64,000 nucleotides of DNA, taken from Theristus sp. LFF4_11 (taxonomy: Eukaryota; Nematoda; Chromadorea; Monhysterida; Xyalidae). The stretch covers positions 62,001 to 126,000 of the forward strand of contig JASANC010001093.1 of NCBI GenBank assembly GCA_030248135.1. The letters are read 5' to 3'. A model generated the notes under the pieces. It was not told the DNA's origin. It ran no database searches and was given only the letters and a program-made list of their open reading frames with translations. Positions 24,026 through 35,959 of the stretch are shown here, one piece after another (the stretch's first letter is position 1; the number at the start of each line of letters is the position of its first letter). Position numbers and translations under genes: made by a program.

Positions 24026-25100
24026 ACCAGTACCGTGGGCCCAAAACAATTTTCGAAGGGGGTATGGTGCCGGGGGGGGGGGGGGCAGCCGCCCAAAAAG
24101 CGAGGGGGGGGGGTCCAACCTATGGTAACGTGGGACCATAGTTGTTCTAGGGGGGGGCCTGGGGGGGGGCCGGCCCCCCCCCCAGAAAAAATTTCGAATC
24201 TATCTCTATCAAACAGGTTTTTACGGCCCAGCTATTATATTATCTATCTAAAAAAATTTCTCAGCCAGCTATCTGTCTGAAAATTTTTGTCTTCGAAGAC
24301 ATAAAATAAGTCAATTTTTCACCAAAATTGACTACTTTTGCCCATAATTCTTTAAAATTTCGCTAATTTTAGGTAAAATACGCGTTTATATTTGATTTTT
24401 AGTGTATTTTTAGCATTATTTTGCTGTTTTTATAGCTTTTTAGCGTTTTAGCTATCTATCTATCAAATTTCAAAATTTTGACCGGCCCCCCCCAAAGTCA
24501 CATGGCCCCCCCGCGGCCCCCCCCAAAATTTTCCAGCTATCTATCTATCTGGAAAATTTGCTCCAGCTATCTATATCGGCCCCCCCAACCCCTCGGCTCT
24601 GGAACAACTATGCGTGGGACCCCCCCCCATGGATGGGGGTCCCATCAGTACCGAAGGCGAAAGCAAATTTTCGAGAGGGGGGTGTCGTAGGCAGTACCGT
24701 GGGGGGGGGGGGGGGGGGGGGGGTACACCCCCCCCTGAGCACCCTTTCCCTTGGGGTGGGGGGGGGGGTGGGGGGGGCACCGTGCCACCCCCCCCCTAAA
24801 ACCGGGCACCCCCCCCATCGTACCCCCCCCCCCTCGAAAATTTGGCCGACACCCCCACCCCCCCCCCCCCATGAAATTTTGTCTGGCGGACACCCACACC
24901 CCCCCCCCCCCCCCAAAAATTTGGACCCCCCCCCACAGAAAATTTTGAAAAAATGCACCCCCCCCCCCATGGGACCCCCCTGGGGGGGTCCCACGTTACC
25001 ATAGGTTGGACCCCCCCCCCCCCTCACTTTTTGGTCGGCACCCCCCCCACGGTACCATACCCCCCCCCCCTCGAAAATTTTTTTGGGCCCACGGTACTGG
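24026..25100. mobile_element. G-tract DNA element with CCAGTACCGTGGGC ends
   Basis: Starts CCAGTACCGTGGGCCC and ends with the inverse GGGCCCACGGTACTGG. Inside are recurrent phrases separated by G or C runs of 7-23 bases: AATTTTCGAAGG, GGTATGGTGCCG, GCCGACCAAAAAGTGAGG, CCAACCTATGGTAACGTGGG, TGTCCGCCAGACAAAATTTC, TGTCGGCCAAATTTTCGAGG. Every stretch of in-frame protein here is Gly/Pro low complexity, not a gene. The two outer flanks do not match, so this copy may be a composite. Confidence 0.72.
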
Positions 25101-25104
25101 TCGT

Positions 25105-25835
25105 AGGGTTGTTAAACAAAAATGAAAATTTTTTTTTTAAAAAAAAAAGTGATTAAAAAAAAAACAAAAATGCCGATTTTTTTTTTTTTAAATCGAAAAA
25201 TTTTCCTCTAATATGCTCTGAAAACCTCAATTTTGGCAAAATTTTTCGAAAGTTCAACAAAAATTTTCTTTGATTATACCTCGTAAAACCTTTAGCAGTC
25301 GATTTTGGGCCGTTTTACCGACTGATTTTAGGCTACGACAACATCTGCGATGAAGTTTTTGAGCGTCCCAAAGCTTGGCCTACCATTTCCGATGCAGATA
25401 AGGTGACGATTCGCCTCGCAGAGCGTCCGATTGTGCTCGCTGCTCCGTTTGCAAGCGCTACGTTGTCTGGTTGCTTGCTGCTTCGTGTCGTGTCGTCGCA
25501 ACACCATCAGAAGAATTGATCGAATTTCAAGGCGGTATGTTTGTCTTCACTTTAGCATTAGTTTAGCTGGGGACAATTAGTGACGTTTTTGGAGGTCAAA
25601 ACACAAGAAGAGGCATGGTGACGGTTTGGAAAAGGGGTAATTGAGGTCACCAAAACAAAATCTGCAAAGTTCCGTCATATGGGAGTCATTCGGGAGGCGC
25701 TTGCATATCATATGTGGTTCTTCGGACTCCCTGATTGATTTAGCCCAACTTTGATTTTTTAAATTTTTTTTTTTAAAAAAATAAAAAAAAAAAAAAAAAA
25801 AAACAATTTTTTTTTTTTTTTTCAAACCCAGGGGG
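25105..25835. mobile_element. Second copy of the AT-armed element of 19035-19710
   Basis: Begins GGGTTGTTAAACAAAAATG and runs through the same internal blocks as the copy at 19035 (AAGCTTGGCCTACCATTTCC, GGACAATTAGTGACG, AAGAGGCATGGTGACGG, GCGCTTGCATATCATATGTG), ending in long T and A runs near 25830. No coding capacity. Confidence 0.68.
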
Positions 25836-25905
25836 TGGGCGGGGGGGGGGGGGGGGGCCGGAGTGGGGAGGGGGGGGGGGGGTGTCAGTCATGGTACAGT
25901 GACAC

Positions 25906-26472
25906 CCAGTACCGTGGGCCCAAAACAATTTTCGAAGGGGGGGGGGTATGGTGCCGTGGGGGGGTGCCGACCAAAAAGTGAGGGGGGGTCCAACCTATGG
26001 TAACGTGGGACCCCCCCCATGGAAGTCCCATGGGGGGGTGCATTTTTTCAAAATTTTCTGTGGGGGGGGGGGTCCACCCCCCACCCCCCCATGATAATTT
26101 TTCGCTTAAATTTTGAAGGAAAAACGCTAAATTTTGCTGCAAAATCGTTGAAATTACAATGAAGATGGTCAAGTTATCATATATTCAGCTTATATTATGG
26201 ACTTTATAGACAAAAAATCATGATTTTCGGAAAAAATTTTAGGGTGTGCACAAAATTTGGGGGGGGGGGGGGTGTCCGCCAGACAAAATTTCATGGGGGG
26301 GGTGGGGGGGGTGTCGGCCAAATTTTCGAGGGGGGGGGGGGTACGTTGGGGGGGTGCCCGGTTTTAGGGGGGGGGGGTGGAACGGTTCCCCCACCCACCC
26401 CCCCCACCCGACGGTCTCGGGTGCTCTGGGGGGGGGTGTAAGCCCCCCCCGCGCCCCCGCCCACGGTACTGG
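25906..26472. mobile_element. G-tract DNA element with 6 bp target duplication TGACAC
   Basis: 567 bp with inverted ends CCAGTACCGTGGGC and GCCCACGGTACTGG, flanked on both sides by TGACAC (25900-25905 and 26473-26478). The interior has the AAAACGCTAAATTTTGCTGC and TATATTCAGCTTATATTATG phrases that mark the family at 26580, 28810 and 37760. G and C runs dominate both arms. This is one of two copies with an unambiguous duplication. Confidence 0.82.
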
Positions 26473-26479
26473 TGACACC

Positions 26480-26830
26480 CCCCCCCCCCAGGCGTGGGCC
26501 ATGGGGGGGGGGGGGGCACTATTGTATAAAATTTTCTGGGGGGGTGCACACTCCCCACCCCACCCATGAGATTTTTTCTCTCAAATTTTGAAGGAAAAAC
26601 GCTAAATTTTGCTGCAAAATCTTTGAAATTACAATGAAGAATGTCAAGTTATCATATATTTAGCTTATATTATGGACTTTAAAGACAAAAAATCATGATT
26701 TTTGAGCAAAAATTCATGATTTTTGGGTGGTCCGAGAAAATTTTTGGGGGGTGTCACTGTTACTTAGGTCCATCTAGGGGGGGGGTGGTGGGGGGGGGTG
26801 TCTAGCAAATTTCGAGGGGGGGGTGTGGAT
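26480..26830. mobile_element. Fragment of a further G-tract element
   Basis: Repeats the AAAACGCTAAATTTTGCTGC, ATTACAATGAAG and TTTAGCTTATATTATGG phrases in the same order, framed by G runs at 26504-26545 and 26780-26825. Ends are not clean. From 26831 to 27855 I see no gene and no clear repeat; short frames there look random. Confidence 0.55.
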
Positions 26831-27854
26831 GGTCCAGTGTCAGGTTTTGGGGGTTTGCCTACTTTATTCAAAAAGCGCAAATTATTTTACGCTCCACAAA
26901 AAACTTTGTTTGTTTTTACTCGTTTTAAAAATGTCCGCAAACTGTTGAAAGAACGACACAGCGACGGGACGGAACAATGAAAAAACACAACTGCTCCGTT
27001 CATGATCAATCGGTACAAAAACGCTGAATTGCTTTCAGTGAGAAATAGACAGTTTCATTAAAAACAGTGAAATAGATTAGTCAAGAGGTACTCGACGACG
27101 TTTTCAACTTTAATTCCTCAGGTCGCACAACTGTGAATTGATGCTTAATAGGCCGTTGTGTTTTTGATCATCACACAGACAAAAACTACAAACTGTTTTT
27201 AACCGGAAAAACAAAACGGTTTGGGTTGGGTCTGGACATGGAAAGGGGTAGACAGGGACAGCATAACGAGGAGTAAGTAGAAATAATTTGAAAACATTAA
27301 TAATCAACTAGATTTGTTTGATTCTTCATTCTCTAATTGATTTGGTACAACTTTGGTTTTCCAAATTTTTTCAAAAAAATTTTAAAAAAATGATGATTGT
27401 TGTTTTTTTACAACGACAACACGACGGCCGACGGCACCAACGTCGGCTCACGGCTGCATCAAACAGATCGCATGAATTTACTTTCACCCAAATATTCATC
27501 TTCTCCACTTTCCATCTTCATCTTCAAATTCTCAGTCTTCAAATTTAGTCTATTGATTAGTATTCAGTTCAGTTGTTGTTTGTGTGTGAGACGTGACGTG
27601 AGTCGTCTCTGAAAATCACACAAGGAAGTGAGGAACTAACTGCAAAAAATAAGTAAAAAGCAGTCAATTTTATTATGCACTGAAGTTTCAATAACTCCTG
27701 GTCTTAAAACTTAAGATAGTTTGATTCATGTTTTAATCAATTGAAAACCGGAGCGTGTGTGAAAGTGGGTGCAGAGCGTGTATAGCGCGCGATTGGATCA
27801 TGAGCATGAGCATGCGGATGCGAGGTGCGCGTGCTTTTGAATAAAGAAGCATTA

Positions 27855-28045
27855 CGGGTTTTGGGGGGTGGGTGTCGCGTGACCCCCCCACCCCCCCCCC
27901 CACGCGGAGGTCTCGGGTGCTCTGGGGGGGGGGTTTACCCCCCCCCCCCACCCCCCCTCGTCTTCGGTACTGGGTCCCATGGGGGGTGCATTTTTTCAAA
28001 ATTTTCTGTGGGGGGGGGGTCCACCCCCCCCCCCCCCCCAGAAAA
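27855..28045. mobile_element. Fragment of a G-tract element
   Basis: Contains GAGGTCTCGGGTGCTCTGGG and TGCATTTTTTCAAAATTTTC between G and C runs, both characteristic phrases of the family. It abuts the AT-armed element that begins near 28048. Confidence 0.6.
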
Positions 28046-28047
28046 TG

Positions 28048-28770
28048 TAAGGGTCAAAAAAAATTTTTTTTAATTTTTTTATAAAAAAAGTAAAAAAAAA
28101 TGAGCATTTTTTATTTTATTTTTTTTATTAAAAATTTTTGAAATTTTTTCTTTAATGTGCCCTGAAAATGCCGTTTTTGGCATAATTTTTCGAAAGTTCA
28201 ACAAAAATTTTCTTTGACTTTACCTTGTCACTTAGTCTTCAATGCTGTAGGTGGTATTCTGGATTGATTTATCGACTGTTTTCAGCCTTGGTGAGTGATG
28301 ATCGACTCGCGCATTGAAGTACTTGAGCGTCGCAAGTTCAACAAATTCCGATGTCGCTAAGGTGAGATAGAAGCAGAGAACTCACATTTACGCATCGTTT
28401 TTCAGGATCTCGAAAGGTGGAAATTGCACTGTCTGCCACTGCAAGCGTAACTTCGTTGGTTGCTCGTTGCTGTTTCGCCTCGTGTCGTCAGCATGATCAC
28501 ACCGGTTTGTTGTGGAACTTGTTTCCATGTTATTTGAGGTGAATTGAGAGGCAAAACACGAGACGTGATGTCGTCGGTGGGAAAATGGGGTCGCCGAAAC
28601 CAAGTCTGAAATTTTCACCCTCCTCCCATATGAGTGGGGGTCATATGGTAAGTCGGTGGCTCCTCAGATAGTGATATTCGGACTCCCTGAAAAATTCTGA
28701 ACAACTTTCATTTAAAAAAAAATTAAAAAAAAAAATTTTTTAAAGAAAAAATAGAATTTTTTTTCTTGAC
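28048..28770. mobile_element. 0.73 kb AT-armed DNA element, copy A
   Basis: Inverted-orientation copy of the element at 53843-54576. It carries the same 76-codon frame (28388-28618, minus; MKISDLVSATPFSHRRHHVS...) that the other copy has at 54005-54235. Ends are degenerate (AAAATGTAAGGGTC and GACATCTCTA). The rest is A/T runs. Confidence 0.75.
28388..28618 (-). CDS. Conserved 76-residue frame inside the AT-armed element (doubtful gene)
   Basis: Reads MKISDLVSATPFSHRRHHVS and ends EILKNDA. The copy at 54005-54235 differs at only a few positions. The agreement may reflect recent duplication rather than selection. No domain recognised; it is far too short for a transposase. Confidence 0.25.
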   Translation of the reverse strand: MKISDLVSATPFSHRRHHVSCFASQFTSNNMETSSTTNRCDHADDTRRNSNEQPTKLRLQWQTVQFPPFEILKNDA

Positions 28771-29259
28771 ATCTCTACCCCCACCCCCCCCCATGATAAT
28801 TTTTCGCTTAAATTTTGAAGGAAAAACGCTAAATTTTGCTGCAAAATCGTTGAAATTACAATGAAGATGGTCAAGTTATCATATATTCAGCTTATATTAT
28901 GGACTTTATAGACAAAAAATCATGATTTTCGAAAAAAATTTTAGGGTGTACGAAAAATTTTAGGGTGTACGAAAAATTTTGGGTGGGGGGGGTTCCGCCA
29001 GACAAAATTTCATGGGGGGTGTGGGGACTGGGGGGGGTGTCGGCCAAATTTTCGAGGGGGGGTCCGATGCAGTACCGTGGGCGAGGGGGGGGGGTGGGGA
29101 GGGGTACACCCCCCCCCAGAGCACCAGAGACCGTCGGGGGGGGGGGGGGGGGGGGGGGCCCCGGGGCCCCCCCCCCACAACCCCCCCCCCCCGGACCCCC
29201 CCCCTCTTTTTCTGACAACTGTATGAACAGCATGAAATTCAGAGACCCAAAAAACAATA

Positions 29260-31056
29260 TCTACTATACTAAAAAAATACTTTGTCTGTCCGTCTGTCTG
29301 TCTGTCCGTCCAACTTTTTGCTATTTAAGGCAGCGAAATCAAAATGTTGCTATCACTTTTTAACAATTTTTCTATGCAAATTATTTTCTCTCTTTCGGTT
29401 TTCAACAACGAGTCATCATGATTCATTCAGTTCTTTCCTCAACGTTACGTCGCAATGGTCAGTTCGGTTGGTAGTTGTGATGTAAAAAGATGAGATTATA
29501 ATGTGCGGGAACGAATTGCTCCAAAAAGCCGCCACCATGTCACAGAATGGGCGGCACATCCGATTATGATCGACAGCAGAAATTGGAAAAACGGGTCTCC
29601 GAATAAAACGAATTTGCGACTTTGAAAAACCAACAATAACGAAATCGGCGGGGGGGTACAATTCCGGCCCGCTAATTCCGGCCTGAAGATATCCGGCCCG
29701 CTCATTCCGGCCCGAAGAATTCCGGCCCGAAGAATTCCGGCCCGGAGAATTCCGGCCCGGAGAATTTTCGCCAGCACGAACAATATTAAACCACACGAAG
29801 TGATTTTGGTAATGAAATAATAAAATAAAAATATCGATGTTCACATGTTACAGTGTATTTTCAATGATGTTCGTCCTGTTTGCTTTTTTGGAAAATGAAA
29901 CCTTTTGGAAAAAAGAAACTACAACTAAATTTTTAAATTTTTTATCATGAACAGGATTTGTGACCCTTTTACTTTATCAAAAAGGCTTGGCTTAGGATTA
30001 GGAACCTACAACAAGTCACTGCAAGCAAGTTCTAAACAAAAATAAAAAATCACAAGAATTTATTTACCAAAAATCACTTCGTGTGGTTTAATATTGTTCT
30101 TGCTGGCGAAAATTCTCCGGGCCGGAATTCTCCGGGCCGGAATTCTTCGGGCCGGAATTCTTCGGGCCGGAATGAGCGGGCCGGAATTCTACGGGCCGGA
30201 ATTTCGCGGGCCGGAATAGTACACGAGCCCGAAATCGGCTATTAATCTGAACCAAATACACGGGTAACGTTGCTGCGGAACGTTGGATCAAAGCAAATTG
30301 AAACAGGTCATGAAGATCGATTGTGAGAGCACAAAACAAACAGCAGTTTTTACAAGATTTTAACCAAAATTCTGTGATTTTCAAAAAGCAAAATTGGTGA
30401 ACACAAATTTTCAACTTTGAAACAGCAGAAACTGAAATCATATTGTTTAAAACATTTTTGGCAAAAGCGGGATTACTATAAAAAACAAATGGGATTGTGC
30501 AAATAAACGGGTATCGATTCCGGCCAGTTCTGTAAAAGATAAACAAGCCTCTTTGTGTCAGACTTAGCGACTCTGAAAAATGAAATTGTCAAACAAGCAA
30601 GTCACGTTTGAACAATTTCATTCAACCAGAAAAAATCCAACTGGAACGACTTGCCTTTAACCGAGTTTTTAAAACTTAACTAACCGAAAACAAACGGGAG
30701 CAGCTAATTCAATTAGTTTAGAAAAAAACTTTCTCAGCGATTGCAAATCACGATAACAGGGTTATAAAAGAATCATTTTTGACATAGAATTGACACCGAA
30801 TCGAAAAGCATAAAAACAAACACGTTTGAAAAGCACTTTCAAAAATCGAGCGGGTTCTCGAGCTAAAAATGAAAGCGGAACGCTTGCCCCAAACAATAAA
30901 CGGTATCAACGCATGAAAGAAGGCCTTGGTTAAAAAATCAACACGTTTCCCGTTCCAGGAAAACAGAAGCAAATGTCGATTAATCCGCGGGTGCACCTTG
31001 CTGTTAACAAAATCGCAAACTTTTTACCCGGGCCGTAGGCACGGGTCAACTGCTAG
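29260..31056 (+). mobile_element. Helitron 1 of a head-to-tail series
   Basis: Begins TCTACTATACTAAAA right after an A, then CTTTGTCTGTCCGTCTGTCTG. Ends in a GC hairpin (GGGCCGTAGGCACGGGTC) followed by AACTGCTAG and a T. The TC start, CTAG end, 3' hairpin and A/T insertion site are Helitron hallmarks. No Rep/helicase frame is present, so it is non-autonomous. It contains an inserted foldback element (29650-30230). Confidence 0.85.
29650..30230. mobile_element. Foldback element with CCGGCC minisatellite arms and 9 bp target duplication
   Basis: Arms are tandem 15 bp units: ATTCCGGCCCGAAGA on the left (29663-29765) and inverted CGGGCCGGAATTCTT on the right (30115-30216), each followed by about 50 bp of unique inverted sequence ending AAACCACACGAAGTG. 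Both outer sides are flanked by GAAATCGGC (29641-29649 and 30231-30239). The sister Helitron at 31439 has GAAATCGGC once, with no insertion: an empty site. A 9 bp duplication is typical of Mutator-like elements. Total 581 bp; no coding capacity. Confidence 0.88.
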
Positions 31057-31080
31057 TCTACTATACTAAAATAATACTTT

Positions 31081-31111
<31 letters not shown>

Positions 31112-32791
31112 CAACTTTTTGCTATTTAAGGTAGCGAAATCCAAATGTTGCTATCACTTTTTAACAATTTTTCTATGCGAATCATTTTCTCTCTTTTGGT
31201 TTTCAACAACGAGTCATCATGATTCATTCAGTTCTTTCCTCAACGTTACGTCGCAATGGTCAGGTTGGTTGGTAGTTGTGATGTAAAAAGATGAGATTAT
31301 AATGAGCGGGAACGAATTGCTCTAAAGAAGCGATCATCTCACAGAATGGACGGCACATCCGATTATGATCGATAGCAAGAATTGGAAAAGCGGGTCTCCC
31401 AATAAAACGAATTTGCGACTTTGAAAAATCAACAGTAACGAAATCGGCTATTGCTTTTTTTCACACAAAAATTGTTTTCCTGTGAATAATAATTGAATCC
31501 CATATTTTTTCTGAACAAATACGGGTAACGTTGATGCGGAACATTGGATCAAAGCAAATTGAAACAGGTCATGAAGATCGATTGTGACAGCACAAAACAA
31601 ACAGCAGTTTTTACAAGATTTTAACCAAAATTCTGTGATTTTCAAAAAGCAAAATTGTGGTGAACACAAACTTGCAATTTTGAAACAACAGAAACTGAAA
31701 TCGTATTGTTTAAAAAACATTTTTGTGCAAAAGCGGGCTTACTATAAAAAAACACAAATGAGATTGTGCAAATAAACGGGTATCGATTTCGGCCAGTTCT
31801 GTAAAATAAAAAATAATCGGGCGATTTTGAATAATAATAATCAAACTTAGCGATTTTGAAAAATGAATTTGTCAAACAATCAAGTCACGTTTGGAAAATT
31901 TCCAGTCCGTGATGCATCATTATTAAAAGAGGTGCATGTGCAGTAGCGGTGGCCCCTGCCCTTTAACACAGGAAAGAAAAAATGCAAAAACTAAATTGAT
32001 CATTTTCACCTTATCAAAAAGGCTTGGCTTAGGATTGGGTTTAGGATTAGGAACCCACAACGACTCATTGCAAGCAACCTCTGATCAGAAATCAAGGAAA
32101 CCACTTTTAAGAATGTGTACAAATCATTTCAGTCAACAAGAAAAATCAGAAAAAACTAAACAAACCGTAGTTTTTACAAGATTTTAACTAAAATTCTGTG
32201 ACTTTCAAAAAGCAAAATTGTGAATACAAATTTGCAATTTTGAAACAGCAGAAACTGGAATCATATTATTTAAAAACATTTTTGTGCAAAAGCGGGCTTC
32301 AAATGGGATTGTGCAAATAAACGGGTATCGATTCCGGCCAGTTCTGAAAAAAATTAACGGGAACGACTTGCCTTTAACCGAGTTTAACTTAACTAACCGA
32401 GAACAAATGCGAGCAGCAAATTCAATTAGTTTAGAAAAAAATTCTCAGCGATTCCAAAATCAGCGAAACAGAGTTATAAAAGAATCATTTTTGACATAGA
32501 ATTGACATCGAATCGAAAAGCTTGAAAACAAACATTTGAAACGTTTGAAAAGCACTTTTAAAAATTGAGCGGGTTCTCGAGATAAAAACAAAAGCAGAAC
32601 GCTTGCCCAAACAATAAACGGTATCAACGAATTTAAATGCTTGAAAGCCTTGGTTAAAAAAATCAACACGTGTTTCCCGTTTCAGGAAAACAGAAGCAAA
32701 CAAATGTCGATAAATCCGCGGGTGCGCACCTTGCTGTTAACAAAATCGCAAACATAATTTACCCGGGCCGTAGGCACGGGTCAACTGCTAG
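31057..32791 (+). mobile_element. Helitron 2 of the series
   Basis: Starts TCTACTATACTAAAATAATAC immediately after the CTAG of Helitron 1 and ends CACGGGTCAACTGCTAG at 32791. Sequence is closely similar to Helitron 1 outside the foldback insertion. No protein-coding frame of note. Confidence 0.85.
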
Positions 32792-34643
32792 TCTACTACT
32801 ACTAAATTTACAATTTGTCTGTCTGTCTGTCTGTCCGTCACACTTTTGAATTGGCGCCCATTTTTTGTTATTTTTGCCATTTAAGAAAGCTTCATCTCAA
32901 TCTCAATCTCAATCTTTATCTATTTTTGATATCACTTGAAATTGTTTAAATAATGCGCCGCTCTTCATAGCTGAAAGTCATCATGATGCTACTCTTTTCA
33001 AATTGATACTCAATGGTTATGAGCGATAATTTCAACGTAACGCACGATGGGCAAACGGCAATTGTTGCTGCTCATGTCTTTCAAAAAAAATAGTTTTTAG
33101 TTGGGTCGCTATGGTATCTATATTTACCATTCATTTCCACTTGCAAAAGGCTTGGGTTATGTTAGAGTAAACGGGTACAAGGAACAATTACTGTAAAACG
33201 AGACTTAAAAACGTCACTTTTTTGTTTCTGCTATTCATTTTCACTTTACAAGAAAGGCTTGGCTTATGTTAGGGTAAGCGGGTAAAAGAAGCATTAGCTT
33301 TTTGAAACGGGTAATTGAAAAAAGTTGTTTTTTTATATTTTTATTTTTACTTCACTTACAAAAAGGCTTGACTTAGGTTAGGGTGAACAAGCAAAAATAG
33401 CAAAATTATAAACTTCGTATTTTCACTTTGCAAAAAAGGCTTGGCTTACGTTAGGGTAAGCGGGTAAAAGAAGCATTCGCTTTTTAAAACGGGTAATTGA
33501 AAAAACGTTAATTTTTATACTTTTTATTCGGACATACTTCACTTACAAAAAGGCTTGACTTAGGTTAGGATGAACAGGTAAAAATAGCAAAATCATAAAC
33601 TTAGCATTTTCACTTTACAAAAAAGGCTTGGCTTAGGTAAACGGGTAAAATCGATCTTACTTCACTTACAAAAAGGCTTGACTTAGGTTAGGGTGAACGG
33701 GTAAAAATAGCAAAATCATAAACTTCGCAGTTTTTACAAAAAAGGCTTCGCTTATGTCAGGGTAAACGGGTAAAAGAAACTTTAGCTTTTTAAAACGGGT
33801 AATTGAAAAAACGTTAATTTTTATACTTTTTATTCGATCTTACTTCACTTACAAAAAGGCTTGACTTAGGTTAGGGTGAACGGGTAAAAATAGCAAAATC
33901 ATAAACTTCGCAGTTTTTACAAAAAAGGCTTCGCTTATGTCAGGGTAAACGGGTAAAAGAAACTTTAGCTTTTTAAAACGGGTAATTGAAAAAACGTTAA
34001 TTTTTATACTTTTTATTCGATCTTACTTCACTTACAAAAAGGCTTGACTTAGGTTGGGGTGAACGGGTAAAAATAGCAAAATCATAAACTTCGCATTTTC
34101 ACTTTACAAAAAAGGCTTCGCTTATGTTAGGATAAACGGGTAATTGAAACATTAGCTTTTTAAAATGGGTAATTGAAAAAACGTACATTTTTATACTTTT
34201 TATTCAGCTTTACTTTACTAACAAAAAGGCTTGACTTAGGTTAGGGTGAAAGGGTAAAAATAGCAAAATCATAAACTTCGAATTTTCACTTTACAGAAAA
34301 GGCTTCGCTTATGTTACGGTAAACGGGTAAAAGAAGCATTAGCATTTTAAACCGAGTAATTGAAAAAACGTTAATTTTTACATTTTTTTATTCAATTTTA
34401 CTTTACCTACAAAAAGGCTTGCCTTAGGTTACGGTGAACGGGTAAAAATAGCAAAATCATAAACTTCGAATTTTTTATTTATTTAAATACATTAAAAAAT
34501 ATTGTAATGTAGGCGGCTTCACGGCAGCACAAGGTAAATTTTCGTCAGATTGGTTATTCTGTAAACGTTACTGTTTTTTCTTTTAAATTCAATGCCACTT
34601 CCCAAAAAGCTTGGCATTGATTAAGCTCGGGTCCATTGGCTAG
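32792..34643 (+). mobile_element. Helitron 3 of the series, with internal tandem repeats
   Basis: Starts TCTACTACTACTAAATTTAC and ends GGGTCCATTGGCTAG. From about 33120 to 34450 it consists of diverged tandem repeats, first short units of about 130 bp and then about 180 bp units with the phrases AAAAAGGCTTGACTTAGG, TTAGGGTGAACGGGTAAAAA and AAGCATTAGCTTTTTAAAAC. Minus-strand relatives of this family are at 46061-50186. Confidence 0.82.
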
Positions 34644-35958
34644 TCTATAATACTAAGATAGTAAGAAAGTTTGTTTGATTGTTTGTCCGCAGCTTTTTGC
34701 TATATATCGCATCATCGGTAGCTTCACTCCACTTTTAATGCATCATTCGCGTGAACTTTTTTCAATCTCTGTTCTGTGAAAAGTCCAAAAATCATCATCA
34801 TTCCAATGCAATAAAAATATTAGGTATGATCGACCACTTTAATTTGGCTGCTGCTGCTGTTCGCCATCTACACCAATCGAAACAGAATGGCAGTTGATTG
34901 TTGCTGAACAAATAGGCTAAACAGGTTCCACAACAAATAAATTGCAGCATCAACAAAGACGTGGCCATGATCGATAGCGAATCAGTGGAACGGTCAACAC
35001 ATAATCGATCAATTTTGAACGGGATGATTGTTGATGATCCTGAAGATTGATTTCTGTTATACTGAACAGGAATTTCAGCGAAATGTAACTGACTAATACC
35101 AGATTGCTTTTCAATTTTTTAAATATTTTAAACGGGTATCCGACTATCGGTTGATTGTTGCTGATCAAACAGCATTGTTTTTTTCATGTTTTGAACGGGA
35201 GTAGTAGCAGTTGAACGATAATCGACGAACGGAAAGGTAATGAAACAAGATGGATGTTTGATACTTTGAACTGGAATGGCTGTTAATTGTCGCTGATCAA
35301 AAAAGATTGTGTTTTGATACTTTAAACGGGAATGACACAGCAATGCAGCTGACCAAAGAAGACTGATAAGATAATTAAGCGACATTGAAGAAGCTAATCA
35401 AAAAAATTGATTTTTTAAATGGGAATGGCAGTTGTTTGCTGCTGATTAAAAAGATTGCTTTTCATATATTAAACGGGTTGTATTGCTTGCTGATCAAAGA
35501 ATTGAATTGAATTCGTTGTTGAATTGAAAAGCAGGTTCTGATCAAAATGACTGGCAATTTTTTGAGAAAAAAAAATCCGTTGCTTCTATCGATGCTAAAA
35601 CCAGCGTTAACCAAACCACACAGTAATAAGTGCTGTCGTGACTAAATCATGTTATGATCAAAAGCAATTAATTCAGCAAAAGCACGGTGGTTGACAAAAA
35701 ACTGTTTTCAAAAAGAAACTGAAAATGCTGCGATTTTTAAAAGGTATAAAGCATCGACGGCTACAAATTGCTTTGAAAATGAACGATCATTGCATGGTAA
35801 ATGAAAACATTCGTTTGAAGCGTCAAAGTCCAAATCAAAATCAAAATCCAGTGCGTTTTTAGTCCGGGTCGTGGGCACAGGTCAAAAGGCCAAAATCCAC
35901 AAAAACAATAACTGTATTTTGTCAGCTAACCGTGCCGTAGGCACGGGTTATCTGCTAG
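34644..35958 (+). mobile_element. Helitron 4 of the series
   Basis: Starts TCTATAATACTAAGATAG and ends with the hairpin CCGTGCCGTAGGCACGG then GTTATCTGCTAG before a T. Related to the longer plus-strand pair at about 41116-45612. Interior repeats a loose phrase of type TGTTGCTGATCAAA with AACGGGAAT. Confidence 0.82.
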
Positions 35959-35959
35959 T

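Noticed and set aside
24558..25027. Long Gly/Pro-rich frames on both strands in G-tract regions (also 26239-26569, 28892-29363, 37889-38184)
   Set aside because: They arise because G and C runs contain no stop codons. No non-repetitive protein text, and overlapping frames on both strands look equally good.
32880..34500. CRISPR-like or telomere-like regular repeats (TTAGGG-containing units)
   Set aside because: The TTAGGG is part of about 130-180 bp diverged tandem units inside a Helitron, not a short telomeric array, and no spacers of CRISPR type exist in this eukaryotic context.
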